Positions 23,358 to 31,946 of a DNA stretch of 41,094 nt are shown in pieces. The notes under the pieces are model-generated. The model ran no database searches. It was not told the origin of the DNA and saw nothing but the letters and a program-made list of their open reading frames with translations. Within the stretch, counting starts at the first letter, position 1. Each line of letters begins with the position of its first letter. Origin of the DNA: an uncultured Oscillospiraceae bacterium (GTDB lineage Bacteria; Bacillota; Clostridia; Oscillospirales; Oscillospiraceae); assembly GCA_947589225.1 (NCBI GenBank), contig CANQBC010000020.1:1-41094 (forward strand). The letters are read 5' to 3'. A program made the position numbers and the translations under genes.

Positions 23358-24471
23358 TTTTGCCCTCCAATACGGATATGTATATCCGCTCTATATTTTG
23401 CGCCATGACCCGGGCGGTGAAGCGCTGGGAGTATATGTGCGCCGCTCCCCGCCCCAGCCGTTCAAGCTCCGTCCTGTCGTCCATGAGGCGAAGGAGCTTT
23501 CCGGCCAGATCGTGTACATCCCTCGTTTTAAACAGGAGGCCGTCCGTACCGTCCTCCACCGTCCAGGGGTTGCCGCCGTAGTCGGAGGCCACGGCCGGAA
23601 CGCCCATGCTGAACCCCTCCAGCAGCGCCATGCTGGTGGCCTCGGTGCCCCAGGAGGCGTTGAGCTGGACGTCCAAAAGGCTCAACACCCCGGACACGTC
23701 GGAGACGAAGCCCATCATGACGATGTTTTCCCCCAGCCCAAGTTCCTCTATCTTCCGGCGTATGTTCTCCTCCCAGGGGCCGGTACCGGCGATGAGGAGC
23801 TTTGTCTCCGGGTGCTTTTCCGTCACAAGCTTCATCGCCTCCAGGATGTCCTCATGGCCCTTGTAGTCCTCAAGCCGCGCCATGATCCCCAGGACAAAAT
23901 CGCCCTCCGAAAGGCCCAGGCTCAGCCTCATGGCCGCCGTCTCGTCGAGGCTTTTGCGTTCCACCGGCTCCACGCCGTTCATCACGATCTCAATGAGGCT
24001 TTCCGGCACGCCGCTGTCGGTGAGATTCTCCGCGGCGGCGGGGGAGACGGCGATGATCCTGTCGGCGTAGCGCACGTTTATGAACCTGTTCGCCCATCTC
24101 CCGGGGCCCTTTTTCATCCAGGGCTTCACCGGGAAGGCGGAGTGGCGGGTAAAAATCACCTTGCAGCCGCACCGCCGCGCCGCCACCCGGGCGGCGAGAA
24201 AGCCGTGGGTGTGGACGATGTCGGGGCTGATCCGGCGTATGACCTCCTTAAGCTCCGCAATGGAACCCAGGGACATGGATTTGTCCGGCTCCACGTCCAT
24301 CTCGTAAACCTCCACCCCCTGTCCCCGGATGGCGGGGATCAGGGCGCTGCCCCGGGGCAGCGCCACGGACACGTCGAAGCGGCTCCTGTCCCGGCACCGG
24401 AGGTAATTGAGCAGGACTCTTCCCGCGCCGCCGATATTCGTGTCGCTTATTATGTTCAGAACTTTTGTCAT
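23350..24471 (-). CDS. GT4 family glycosyltransferase
   Basis: ATG 24471 overlaps the stop of the preceding gene (ATGA) and begins MTKVLNIISDTNIGGAGRVL, the normal GT-B N-terminus; the longer open frame upstream has no such text. The 373-aa enzyme shows SPDIVHTHGFLAARVAA, the second Rossmann domain with GIMARLEDYKGHEDIL and the donor-site segment EATSMALLEGFSMGVPAVASDYGG. It transfers a sugar from a nucleotide donor to a growing cell-surface glycan at the inner face of the membrane. Neither sugar nor acceptor can be read from sequence. Confidence 0.92.
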   Translation of the reverse strand: MTKVLNIISDTNIGGAGRVLLNYLRCRDRSRFDVSVALPRGSALIPAIRGQGVEVYEMDVEPDKSMSLGSIAELKEVIRRISPDIVHTHGFLAARVAARRCGCKVIFTRHSAFPVKPWMKKGPGRWANRFINVRYADRIIAVSPAAAENLTDSGVPESLIEIVMNGVEPVERKSLDETAAMRLSLGLSEGDFVLGIMARLEDYKGHEDILEAMKLVTEKHPETKLLIAGTGPWEENIRRKIEELGLGENIVMMGFVSDVSGVLSLLDVQLNASWGTEATSMALLEGFSMGVPAVASDYGGNPWTVEDGTDGLLFKTRDVHDLAGKLLRLMDDRTELERLGRGAAHIYSQRFTARVMAQNIERIYISVLEGKNG

Positions 24472-25895
24472 AGAGCCGGTTTTTCCCTCTCTTCCAGAAG
24501 TCTCATTGACACCGCGAGACCCACGATCATCCAAAAGACCAGGGTCACGCGGTAGTTGTAGAAGGAGTACTCGGTCATACTCTGGAGCATGTACCCCACC
24601 CCGCCGGCCATTATGGCGGCGGCCCACACCTTCAGCTCCCGATCCTTCGTCCTCGCGGCCACGGACGCCGCGCTTCTGAAGGCGGTGAAGAGGGCCGCAA
24701 GGAGAGCGAACAAGGTCACAAAGCCGCTCTCGCAAAGTATTTGCAGCAGCAGGTTGTGGGCGTGGGGTGCGATAACGGCGGCATACTCATACCGGGAATA
24801 GGCCGCCTTGTAGGCCGAAACGCCGGTTCCGACTCCGGACATCCAGTAGTTTTTTATCATGTCGAAGGCCGACATATAGATATAGTAGCGGTAGTTTGTG
24901 GAGGCGTCGGCCCGGTCGCCGATGTTGGACAGACGGTTGAGCATGGCGCCGGGCATCACGACCACCAGCGCCGCAAGCCCCAGGACTCCCACCACCGCGA
25001 ACCGGGTGTCCAGCGCCACCAGGAACACGGCGATCCCCAGCGCGAAGCCCAGCCAGCCGCCCCGGGACCAGGTAAAAATGAGGCAGGCGCACATCGTCGC
25101 CGTCGCTATGCCGGCCCAGAGGCGGCCGTTGAGACTCTTGGCGTTTATGGCGGACGCCACCCCCAGGGGCGCCGCCAGGAGCAGGAACTCACTGAGGACG
25201 TTGGGATTCTCCAGGGTGCTGACCACCCGGAGGCTTATATCGGTATAGATATTGCTGTCCACCCAGCTCGATCTGCTGGTGCCGCCCAGGGCGTACTGCA
25301 TGACCCCCACCGCGGCGACGATGAAACCGGAGACGACTATCGCCCGGAGAAGAAGCTCAAGCTTTCCCCGGTCTTTGGCGCAGACGGTAACCACCGCCAC
25401 GGAGAAAAGGGCGAAAAAGGAAGTCAGCACGCCGCCGGCCAGGCTCTCCCGGAACGTCACGGACATGGCGGTGGAGGCCAGGGTCAGGGCGACGAACAGG
25501 TAGATCCACTTGTTGAGCGGCGAGCTCTGCAGCCTCATCTCCCCGCGGCCTATCCTGAGCATCAGCGAGAAGGCCGTGGCCAGCGCCAGGGCCAGGACGG
25601 CCATCGTGGGCAGGATAGGGGCGCAGAAAACGGTGAGGAGCATGAACAGATCCGTGCGGAGGAATACGGAGCCCTCCGTCAGCCTGTCAAGGCGGAGCTT
25701 CTTAAAAAGCCCGACATAAAGCGCCCGTACCTTTCCCACGGCTGTCTCCGCGATGCCGAGGCCGCGTACCGGAAGCCTCTCCGGGCCCAGCAGGGCGCGG
25801 CGGAGGAAGCTTTTTTCCCACTGCCTGTCCACCCAGCCGGAAACGGCCGTCAGCGCCCGCCAGAGGATGCTGGAGGCCAGCATTTTCCTGATCAA
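24468..25895 (-). CDS. O-antigen ligase/polymerase-like membrane protein (Wzy/WaaL superfamily)
   Basis: The 475-aa protein has about a dozen hydrophobic segments after a 65-residue basic N-terminal extension. The large outer loop holds the family signature around NPNVLSEFLLLAAP, FTWSRGGWLGFALG and GVGTGVSAYKAAY...APHAHNLLLQILCESG, with the conserved His-Asn. Such proteins polymerise or ligate lipid-linked glycans outside the membrane. In this Gram-positive setting, with a MurJ-type flippase upstream and GT4 and CsaB downstream, a wall-polysaccharide polymerase is the likely role. Its ends overlap the genes on both sides by 4 nt. Confidence 0.87.
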   Translation of the reverse strand: MIRKMLASSILWRALTAVSGWVDRQWEKSFLRRALLGPERLPVRGLGIAETAVGKVRALYVGLFKKLRLDRLTEGSVFLRTDLFMLLTVFCAPILPTMAVLALALATAFSLMLRIGRGEMRLQSSPLNKWIYLFVALTLASTAMSVTFRESLAGGVLTSFFALFSVAVVTVCAKDRGKLELLLRAIVVSGFIVAAVGVMQYALGGTSRSSWVDSNIYTDISLRVVSTLENPNVLSEFLLLAAPLGVASAINAKSLNGRLWAGIATATMCACLIFTWSRGGWLGFALGIAVFLVALDTRFAVVGVLGLAALVVVMPGAMLNRLSNIGDRADASTNYRYYIYMSAFDMIKNYWMSGVGTGVSAYKAAYSRYEYAAVIAPHAHNLLLQILCESGFVTLFALLAALFTAFRSAASVAARTKDRELKVWAAAIMAGGVGYMLQSMTEYSFYNYRVTLVFWMIVGLAVSMRLLEEREKPAL

Positions 25896-27445
25896 TTCCG
25901 TTCACCTCCCGTTTTTCTTCTGAGCTTGTCCAGAATGTATCTAGTTTCGTCTATTTTGAAAATGACCGTAAGCAGGGCGTAGACCAGGGCTCCCACCGCC
26001 ACGGGGAATGCCAGGGTCAGGAGCTTGCCGGCGCGCCCCTCCAGCATCTTCAGCGTCCCCCAGGCGCTCAGGGCCATCACGGCGGCGGCGAATATGAGCT
26101 TTGCCATGTCCAGCAAAAAGGCCCGGTCGAGGAAGCCGGCGCCGCGCTTTTTGAGGGGTATCGCCATGACGGCGCCGTTTATCGTGAAGGAGGCGGCCGA
26201 GGCCACGGCGATCCCGGCCACGTCGAAACGCGGAGTCAGAAGCGCGCACAGCGCCGCGTTGGAGGCTATGGAGATCACGCCCGCCGCCAGCGGCACCGCT
26301 CCGGCCTGTCCGGCAAAGTAGGCCCTGGCGACCACGTACTGGACGGTATAGCCCACCATGCCGAGGCTCATCCAGCGAAGGGCGCGGGAGGTTATTTCAA
26401 TCGAAAAGGCGTCAAACTTCCCGCCGCCGTATATGAAGGAGACGATCGGCCCGGCCATGGTGAAAAGGCCAGCCGTCAGAGGGATCACCACAAAGAGGGT
26501 GGTGTGCATGGTGGAGCGCAGGGTATCCCGCAGGGCGTTTTTGTCGCCGGAGGCGCTTTCCCGTGAAAGGCGCGGGAAAATATAGTTCGTCACCTGAAAG
26601 ACGAAAAGGCCCACGATGATGGTGTACAGGTTGAAGGCGTACTCCACCGCCGAAACCCCCGCCCCGTCAAAGAGGCGCGAGCCGAATTTGGAGTTGATGG
26701 TCTGGTTCAATGGCAGCACCCAGGTGCTGACCATCACGGGCAGCAGGAGCTTCCACACCTTTTTCATATCCGGGCTCGTCAGGGACAGGGACGGGTAATA
26801 GCGGAAGCCCTTTTTTATGAGAGCCGGGATCTGCACGGCCGCCTGAAGCGCCCAGGCGATAAGGAACGCCACGGCGAGGCCAAAGACGCCGAATTTCTCA
26901 TTGAAAAGGAGATAATAAAGAATGACGGCGATATTCGATACCAGGCTTATGGCGGCGGGGACGTTGAACTCGTCGAAGGATTGGAGGATCCCCACGAAGG
27001 AAAAGGCGATGCCGGTGAAGAACACCGTGGGCATCATGATGCGCGTAAGCTCGGCGCAAAGCCCGGCGGTCATGGCGTCATAGCCGTCGGCGAAGAAGTA
27101 TGTCAGGGGTTTGGCGAAAATGACGCCCAGCACCGTGACGACGGCGCAGATAAGGGCCATCACGGTCATGAAATTGCCGGCGAAACGGAGGGCCTCCTTT
27201 TTGCCCCGCTTTTCCATGACCTCCCCCATCACGGGGATGAGACAGGCGGCGATGGCGGAGGAAAAAACGGTGTCAAAAAAGACCCTCGGTATGCGGGAGG
27301 CGGTGAGAAAAGCGTTGGCCTCCATGCCGCTCCCGTAATTGACGGTAAGGAGCCGGTCGCGCACAAGCCCCAGGAGCTTGCCGCCAAAGGTTATGACCAT
27401 CATGACGGCCACCGTGAACGCCGCCGAGCGCTTTTTCTTCTCCAT
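25892..27445 (-). CDS. murJ: MurJ/MviN-type lipid flippase
   Basis: ATG 27445 follows AGGTG; the longer open frame upstream runs through the repeat array and is not protein-like. The 517-aa protein has 14 membrane segments of the MOP/MVF fold with the MurJ pattern TFGGKLLGLVRDRLLTVNYG, GMEANAFLTASRIP and VVIPLTAGLFTMAGPIVSFIYG. MurJ moves lipid II outward across the membrane. Given the operon, a flippase for a lipid-linked wall polysaccharide (a paralogue) is also possible. First gene of the seven-gene leftward operon; no clear promoter was found because the upstream region is filled by palindromic repeats. Confidence 0.87.
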   Translation of the reverse strand: MEKKKRSAAFTVAVMMVITFGGKLLGLVRDRLLTVNYGSGMEANAFLTASRIPRVFFDTVFSSAIAACLIPVMGEVMEKRGKKEALRFAGNFMTVMALICAVVTVLGVIFAKPLTYFFADGYDAMTAGLCAELTRIMMPTVFFTGIAFSFVGILQSFDEFNVPAAISLVSNIAVILYYLLFNEKFGVFGLAVAFLIAWALQAAVQIPALIKKGFRYYPSLSLTSPDMKKVWKLLLPVMVSTWVLPLNQTINSKFGSRLFDGAGVSAVEYAFNLYTIIVGLFVFQVTNYIFPRLSRESASGDKNALRDTLRSTMHTTLFVVIPLTAGLFTMAGPIVSFIYGGGKFDAFSIEITSRALRWMSLGMVGYTVQYVVARAYFAGQAGAVPLAAGVISIASNAALCALLTPRFDVAGIAVASAASFTINGAVMAIPLKKRGAGFLDRAFLLDMAKLIFAAAVMALSAWGTLKMLEGRAGKLLTLAFPVAVGALVYALLTVIFKIDETRYILDKLRRKTGGERN

Positions 27446-27554
27446 CCGCTCACCTGCCCTTCCCGAAAAAAGAATAACCGGTTTTATGCCGCAACCCGGG
27501 GCCTCCGGTTCTGTCCGCGTCCCACATCCCCGTCCGCCGGACGAAAACGTGGGA

Positions 27555-27940
27555 CGGCTGAAAATCAAATATAATAATCGCTTCGCGGTTATTATACCAT
27601 ACCCGCAAAGCGGGGATGGTATATTCGCCATGTTTTTCGGTTCCCGGCGTCAGCCGGGGAGAAAAACGGCTTGAAATCAAATATAATAATCGCTTCGCGG
27701 TTATTATACCATACCCGCAAAGCGGGAATGGTATATTTGCCATGTTTCGCGGTTCCGCCCACCGGGCGGGAGCGAAACGGCTTGAAATCAAATATAATAA
27801 CCGCTTTGCGGTTATTATACCATACCCGCAAAGCGGGGATGGTATATTCGCCGTGTTTTTCGGTTCCCGGCGTCAGCCGGGGAGAAAAACGGCTTGAAAT
27901 CAAATATAATAATCGCTTCGTGGTTATTATACCATATTTC
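27555..27940. repeat. Tandem ~112-bp palindromic repeat array (3.5 copies)
   Basis: Copies begin at 27555, 27667, 27778 and 27890 (the last truncated near 27940), period 111-112 bp. Each full unit contains three hairpins: TATAATAAYCGC/GCGGTTATTATA, ACCATACCCGC/GCGGGRATGGT with one internal mismatch, and CCCGGC/GCCGGG or an equivalent GC stem. It fills most of the gap between murJ and obgE. The rest (27446-27554 and 27941-28020) shows no gene. It resembles dispersed REP/BIME-like elements of Oscillospiraceae; small open frames inside it (ALRVWYNN on the minus strand) are by-products. Confidence 0.9.
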
Positions 27941-28020
27941 GCCGTGGATTTCAACCGCAATACTTTGCCCCGTGCGGCCTAAACGATTAATATTTTATGA
28001 ATGGGGTTATGGAGCGGCAC

Positions 28021-28049
28021 TTGAAAAAAGGCGGCAAATCTGATATGAT
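28021..28049 (+). promoter_or_regulatory. Promoter of obgE
   Basis: TTGAAA (28021-28026), 17-bp spacer, TATGAT (28044-28049), just outside the repeat array. Transcription would start near 28056, giving a leader of about 22 nt. Confidence 0.7.
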
Positions 28050-28077
28050 ATCCGCAATATATAAAAAAGGGTGTTAA

Positions 28078-29355
28078 ATGATGTTTGTAGACAAGGCGAC
28101 GATCGAGGTAAAGGCGGGCCGCGGCGGAAACGGCGCCGTGGCCTTTCACCGGGAGAAGTATATAGCCGCGGGCGGGCCCGACGGGGGCGACGGCGGGGAC
28201 GGCGGGGACGTGGTTCTGATCCCCGACGCCAATATGTCCACGCTCATGGACTTCCGCTACAAGCGCAAATACGCCGCCGGCAACGGCGCCGACGGCTCCG
28301 GTAAGCGCTGCGCCGGAAAGCGGGGCGAGGATCTGATCATCCGCGTACCCGTGGGAACCGTGGTCAGGGATAAGCAGACGGGGGCCGTCATGGCGGACAT
28401 GTCCGCCTGCGACAGATTCGTGGCGGCGCGGGGAGGCTCCGGCGGCTGGGGCAATTTTCACTTCGCCACCCCCACCCGTCAGGCGCCGCGCTTTGCCAAG
28501 GCGGGGCTCCCCGGCGCGGAGCGGGAGATCGTCCTGGAACTGAAGCTTCTGGCCGACGTGGGGCTTGTGGGCTTCCCCAACGTGGGTAAGTCGACGCTGC
28601 TGTCCGTGGTCTCCAGGGCCAGGCCGAAAATAGCCGACTACCACTTCACCACGCTCTTCCCCAACCTGGGCGTTGTGTACGCCGGTGAGGGGCGAAGCTT
28701 TGTGATGGCGGACATCCCCGGCCTCATCGAGGGGGCCAGCGAGGGGGCGGGCCTGGGCCACGACTTCCTCCGGCACGTTGACCGGTGCCGCCTCATCGTC
28801 CATGTGGTGGACGCCTCCGGGCGCGAGGGCCGCGACCCTGTGGAGGACTTCGATATCATAAACCGGGAGCTTGCCGAATACTCCCCCCTCCTGGCCTCCC
28901 GGCCCATGCTCGTGGCGGCAAATAAGTGCGACCTTCTGGACGGCGAGTCGGAGGAGCGGCTCGCGCGGCTTGAAAAGCGCGTCAGGGAGGCGGGGCTGCC
29001 GTTTTTCAGGATATCCGCCGCGGCCCACATGGGAACGGAGGAGCTGACGCGCGCCATCGCATACCGTCTTTCCGAGCTTCCGCCCATCGCCGTGTTTGAG
29101 CCGGAGTACGTGGAGCCGGAGGCGGAAGCTGAGCTTCCCGACCCGGAGATAAGCCGGGAGGACGGCGTCTGGTACGTGGACGGCGGCTGGGTGGAACGGC
29201 TTGTGGCCAATGTGAACTTCGGCGACTACGAGTCGCGCATGTATTTCGACAGGACCCTTCGCGAGCGGGGCGTCTTTGCACGGCTCGAGGGGCTTGGAGT
29301 CGATGAGGGCGACACGGTCAGCGTGTGCGGGATCGAGTTTGAGTACCGCAAATGA
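28078..29355 (+). CDS. obgE: Obg-family GTPase
   Basis: The 425-aa protein has the three Obg domains: glycine-rich N-terminal fold (1-158; FVDKATIEVKAGRGGNG, GGPDGGDGGDGGD), G domain with P-loop GFPNVGKST (165-173), DIPGLIEGAS and NKCD, and C-terminal OCT domain (about 355-425, DGVWYVDGGWVERL). It binds the ribosome and acts in 50S assembly and stress response. ATG 28078 follows AGGGTG; ATG 28081 is possible. It runs alone from its own promoter, opposite to the murJ operon. Confidence 0.95.
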   Translation: MMFVDKATIEVKAGRGGNGAVAFHREKYIAAGGPDGGDGGDGGDVVLIPDANMSTLMDFRYKRKYAAGNGADGSGKRCAGKRGEDLIIRVPVGTVVRDKQTGAVMADMSACDRFVAARGGSGGWGNFHFATPTRQAPRFAKAGLPGAEREIVLELKLLADVGLVGFPNVGKSTLLSVVSRARPKIADYHFTTLFPNLGVVYAGEGRSFVMADIPGLIEGASEGAGLGHDFLRHVDRCRLIVHVVDASGREGRDPVEDFDIINRELAEYSPLLASRPMLVAANKCDLLDGESEERLARLEKRVREAGLPFFRISAAAHMGTEELTRAIAYRLSELPPIAVFEPEYVEPEAEAELPDPEISREDGVWYVDGGWVERLVANVNFGDYESRMYFDRTLRERGVFARLEGLGVDEGDTVSVCGIEFEYRK

Positions 29356-29385
29356 TGTTAAAACGCCGAAAAACAGCATGCGCTA

Positions 29386-29414
29386 TTGACATTTACTGTT
29401 TATCATACTAAAAT
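29386..29414 (+). promoter_or_regulatory. Promoter of the XpaC-TelA-LemA-TPM operon
   Basis: TTGACA (29386-29391), 17-bp spacer, TAAAAT (29409-29414). Transcription would start near 29421, which excludes the in-frame TTG at 29418 as a start codon. Confidence 0.85.
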
Positions 29415-29432
29415 AAATTGAATGTAAAGGAG

Positions 29433-30089
29433 GTGTCCGTCACGAAAAATACCATATGGCACCGCTCGGCGATTCCCTTTTACGGCACGGCGGCGGTGTA
29501 TATCCTCTGGTGCCTTCTTTTGCCGCTCTATAAGCTGTGGCATTTCGCGCTTCTTGCGGCTGTGTCCGTGGGGGCGTACCTCCTTCTGAGGAAGCTGTTC
29601 CCCGGCACGCGGGAGGAGGTGGACGTGCCGGAGCCCGAGCCTGAGTCCACCGGGGACGCCGAAACGGACGCGCTGGTGGCGGAGGGTCAGCGGGCGGTGA
29701 AGGAGCTCCGGCGGCTGCGCGCCTCCATCCATGAGCCCTCCGTCAGGTCGCGCATTGACGAGATAACGGCGCTGACGGAAAAAATCTTTCAGGATATCCT
29801 TGTGGATCCCAGCGATGTGCCGCAGATAAAGCGCTTTGCCGGGTACTATCTGCCCACAACCATGAAGCTTCTGAACGCCTATGACCGGATGAGCGGCGAG
29901 GGATCGGGCGAGCATGTCACCGGCACCCTCAGGCGCATTGAGGACATCCTGGACACCACCGTGACGGCGTATCAGAAGCAGTACGACGCCCTTTTCGCCA
30001 ACGAGGCGCTGGATATTGAGACGGACATCACCGTTTTGGAGTCCATGCTGAAGCGCGAGGGCCTTGGCGGAAAGGATTTCAAAGTGTGA
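29433..30089 (+). CDS. XpaC-like (5-bromo-4-chloroindolyl phosphate hydrolysis family) membrane protein
   Basis: About 218 aa with two adjacent membrane helices near the N-terminus (AAVYILWCLLLPLYKLW, ALLAAVSVGAYLLL) and a cytoplasmic helical domain (LRRLRASIHEPSVRSRIDEI, FAGYYLPTTMKLLNAYDRMS) typical of XpaC, usually found next to TelA. The start is odd. A perfect AAAGGAGGTG (29426-29435) points to codon 29442, which is ACG. The nearest legal start, GTG 29433, lies inside the ribosome site itself. I give GTG 29433 as a nominal start. The function is unknown; a role in envelope stress or anion resistance with TelA is inferred from context. Confidence 0.8.
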   Translation: MSVTKNTIWHRSAIPFYGTAAVYILWCLLLPLYKLWHFALLAAVSVGAYLLLRKLFPGTREEVDVPEPEPESTGDAETDALVAEGQRAVKELRRLRASIHEPSVRSRIDEITALTEKIFQDILVDPSDVPQIKRFAGYYLPTTMKLLNAYDRMSGEGSGEHVTGTLRRIEDILDTTVTAYQKQYDALFANEALDIETDITVLESMLKREGLGGKDFKV

Positions 30090-30154
30090 GTCAACGGGCC
30101 GGGATAGGCCGGCCCCTAAGAATAAAAATCATGATTTAAGAAAGGGAAATTACT

Positions 30155-31318
30155 ATGGCAGAAACTGAATATGTCCCCACCCTCACATTCAACTCCACGC
30201 CCGTGACGCCCGCCGACCAGCAGGCGGCGGCCGCCGCCGCGGCCGCGGCGGTGCCGGAGGCCCCCGCCGTCACCGCCACGGAACACGAGGAGAGCCAGCT
30301 TTCCGCCGAGGAGCTCAAGGCCGTCGAGGAGTTTTCCAAGAAGATCGATATCACCGACTCCAACGCCGTTTTGCAGTACGGCGCGGCCAGTCAGAAGAAC
30401 ATTGCCGACTTCTCCGGCAGCACGCTCGCCAGCGTCCGCACCAAAGACATGGGTCAGGTGGGCGACATGCTCTCGGATCTCGTCGTTGAGTTGAAGGGCT
30501 TCAACTACGGCGAGGAGGAGAAGCGGGGCCTTTTCGGCATCAAGCGCAAGGTGGAGAAGCAGATCGCCTCCCTCAAGGCCCAGTACGACAAGGCCGAGGT
30601 CAACGTGGACAAGATCGCCGGTATGCTGGAGCAGCATCAGGTGACGCTTCTGAAGGACGTGGCCATGCTTGACAAAATGTACGAGCTGAATCTGGCCTAC
30701 TACAAGGAGCTGACCATGTACATCCTGGCCGGCAAGAAGAAGCTGAAGGAATGTGAAGAGGTGGAGCTTCCCAAGCTTAAGGAGAAGGCCCAGAAGTCCG
30801 GGCTTCCCGAGGACGCCCAGGCGGTCAACGACTATCAGAACATGATAACCCGCTTTGACAAGAAGCTTCACGACCTGGAGCTCACCCGCATGATCTCCAT
30901 TCAGATGTCCCCCCAGATCCGCCTTATCCAGAATAACGACACCCTGATGGTGGAGAAGATACAGACATCCCTTGTGAACACCATCCCCCTCTGGAAGAGC
31001 CAGATGGTTCTGGCCCTGGGGCAGGCCCACTCGCAGCAGGCCATGGAGGCCCAGCGCGAGGTCACCAACATGACAAACGAGCTTCTTAAGAAGAACGCCG
31101 AGATGCTCAAGCAGGGCTCCATTGAAATAGCTAAGGAGTCCGAGCGCGGCATCGTGGACATCGAGACGCTGAAGGCCACCAACCAGTCCCTCATCGAGAC
31201 CCTGGAGGAGGTCCGCACTATCCAGGTGGAGGGCGCTGCCAAGAGGCGTCAGGCCGAGCAGGAGCTGGGCCGCATCGAATCCGACCTCAAGTCCAAGCTT
31301 CTGGAGATGAATAAATGA
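30155..31318 (+). CDS. telA: TelA family toxic-anion resistance protein
   Basis: The 387-aa soluble protein has an Ala-rich N-terminal linker (residues 20-40) and then the TelA helical core: FSKKIDITDSNAVLQYGAASQ, GFNYGEEEKRGLFGIKRKVEK, MLEQHQVTLLKDVAMLDKMY, and IQMSPQIRLIQNNDTLMVEK with PLWKSQMVLALGQ. TelA was first linked to tellurite resistance; its natural role is likely in envelope stress. It is preceded by AAGAAAGGG and a GC hairpin (about 30097-30117), and overlaps the next gene by 4 nt (ATGA). Confidence 0.92.
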   Translation: MAETEYVPTLTFNSTPVTPADQQAAAAAAAAAVPEAPAVTATEHEESQLSAEELKAVEEFSKKIDITDSNAVLQYGAASQKNIADFSGSTLASVRTKDMGQVGDMLSDLVVELKGFNYGEEEKRGLFGIKRKVEKQIASLKAQYDKAEVNVDKIAGMLEQHQVTLLKDVAMLDKMYELNLAYYKELTMYILAGKKKLKECEEVELPKLKEKAQKSGLPEDAQAVNDYQNMITRFDKKLHDLELTRMISIQMSPQIRLIQNNDTLMVEKIQTSLVNTIPLWKSQMVLALGQAHSQQAMEAQREVTNMTNELLKKNAEMLKQGSIEIAKESERGIVDIETLKATNQSLIETLEEVRTIQVEGAAKRRQAEQELGRIESDLKSKLLEMNK

Positions 31319-31926
31319 GTAGCGCCGCGCAAAGCGTCCCGGCGGGAGCCGGAGACGCGAGGAAGGGCGGATTTGCGCAAAATCGGCGTCTGGCGGCGGG
31401 GATACTCGCGGCGGCGGTGGTGATATTCACCCCCATCGGCGCGTGGCGGAGCCTTTCCCGCGCGGTGGATAAGGTGGAGGCGCAGTTCTACACCGGTGTG
31501 GACGGGCGCGGCGCCGTCGCGGACTACATTGACGACTCCCTGGACGCCTGCCTGGGCCTTATCTCCGTCGGAGAAAACTACGATGGCGCGTCGGAGGCGA
31601 CGCAGGCCCTCCGGACGGCCCGCGAGACGGTCATGCGCATCATGGAAAGCCCGGATCCCGGCCTTTCCGACATTCACATATCAAACGACGCTCTGGCCGG
31701 ATCCTTCGCGAACCTGAAAGGCATCCTGATGAATCTGGAGCTTTCCGAGCAGGACGCCTCCGACCTTGACTATTACGCCACACAGTTTGAGGGCGCCCAG
31801 GGCGCCGTCAACCACTCCGGCTACAACGAGGCGGCGGAGGCTTTCACCAAAAACGTGTACAACTCCTTCCCCACCAGGCTCATCGGATCCCTGTCCGGCG
31901 TTGACGCGCCGCAGCAATTCAAATAA
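31315..31926 (+). CDS. LemA-like membrane-anchored protein
   Basis: The 203-aa protein has a cytoplasmic N-terminus of 25 residues, one membrane helix (about 26-42), and an outer helical domain. Its end, GYNEAAEAFTKNVYNSFPTRLI, resembles the LemA pattern YN...I..FP...I. LemA proteins are coiled-coil membrane proteins of unknown role. The position between TelA and a TPM-domain protein is the usual LemA position beside TPM. The match is weak along the middle, so LemA-like is an inference. Confidence 0.55.
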   Translation: MSSAAQSVPAGAGDARKGGFAQNRRLAAGILAAAVVIFTPIGAWRSLSRAVDKVEAQFYTGVDGRGAVADYIDDSLDACLGLISVGENYDGASEATQALRTARETVMRIMESPDPGLSDIHISNDALAGSFANLKGILMNLELSEQDASDLDYYATQFEGAQGAVNHSGYNEAAEAFTKNVYNSFPTRLIGSLSGVDAPQQFK

Positions 31927-31946
31927 TAATAACTGAGGTGTGAAGC

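Noticed and set aside
27555-27940. CRISPR array
   Set aside because: The 112-bp units are adjacent copies of one sequence with no unique spacers and no cas genes are nearby.
27450-27960. Overlapping open frames in the palindromic repeat region on both strands
   Set aside because: They come from the repeated, palindromic DNA itself, lack ribosome sites and repeat the same words; they do not look like genes.
30225-30262. GCC-rich stretch in telA as a possible repeat expansion
   Set aside because: It simply encodes an Ala-rich linker with mixed codons; such linkers are common in TelA proteins.
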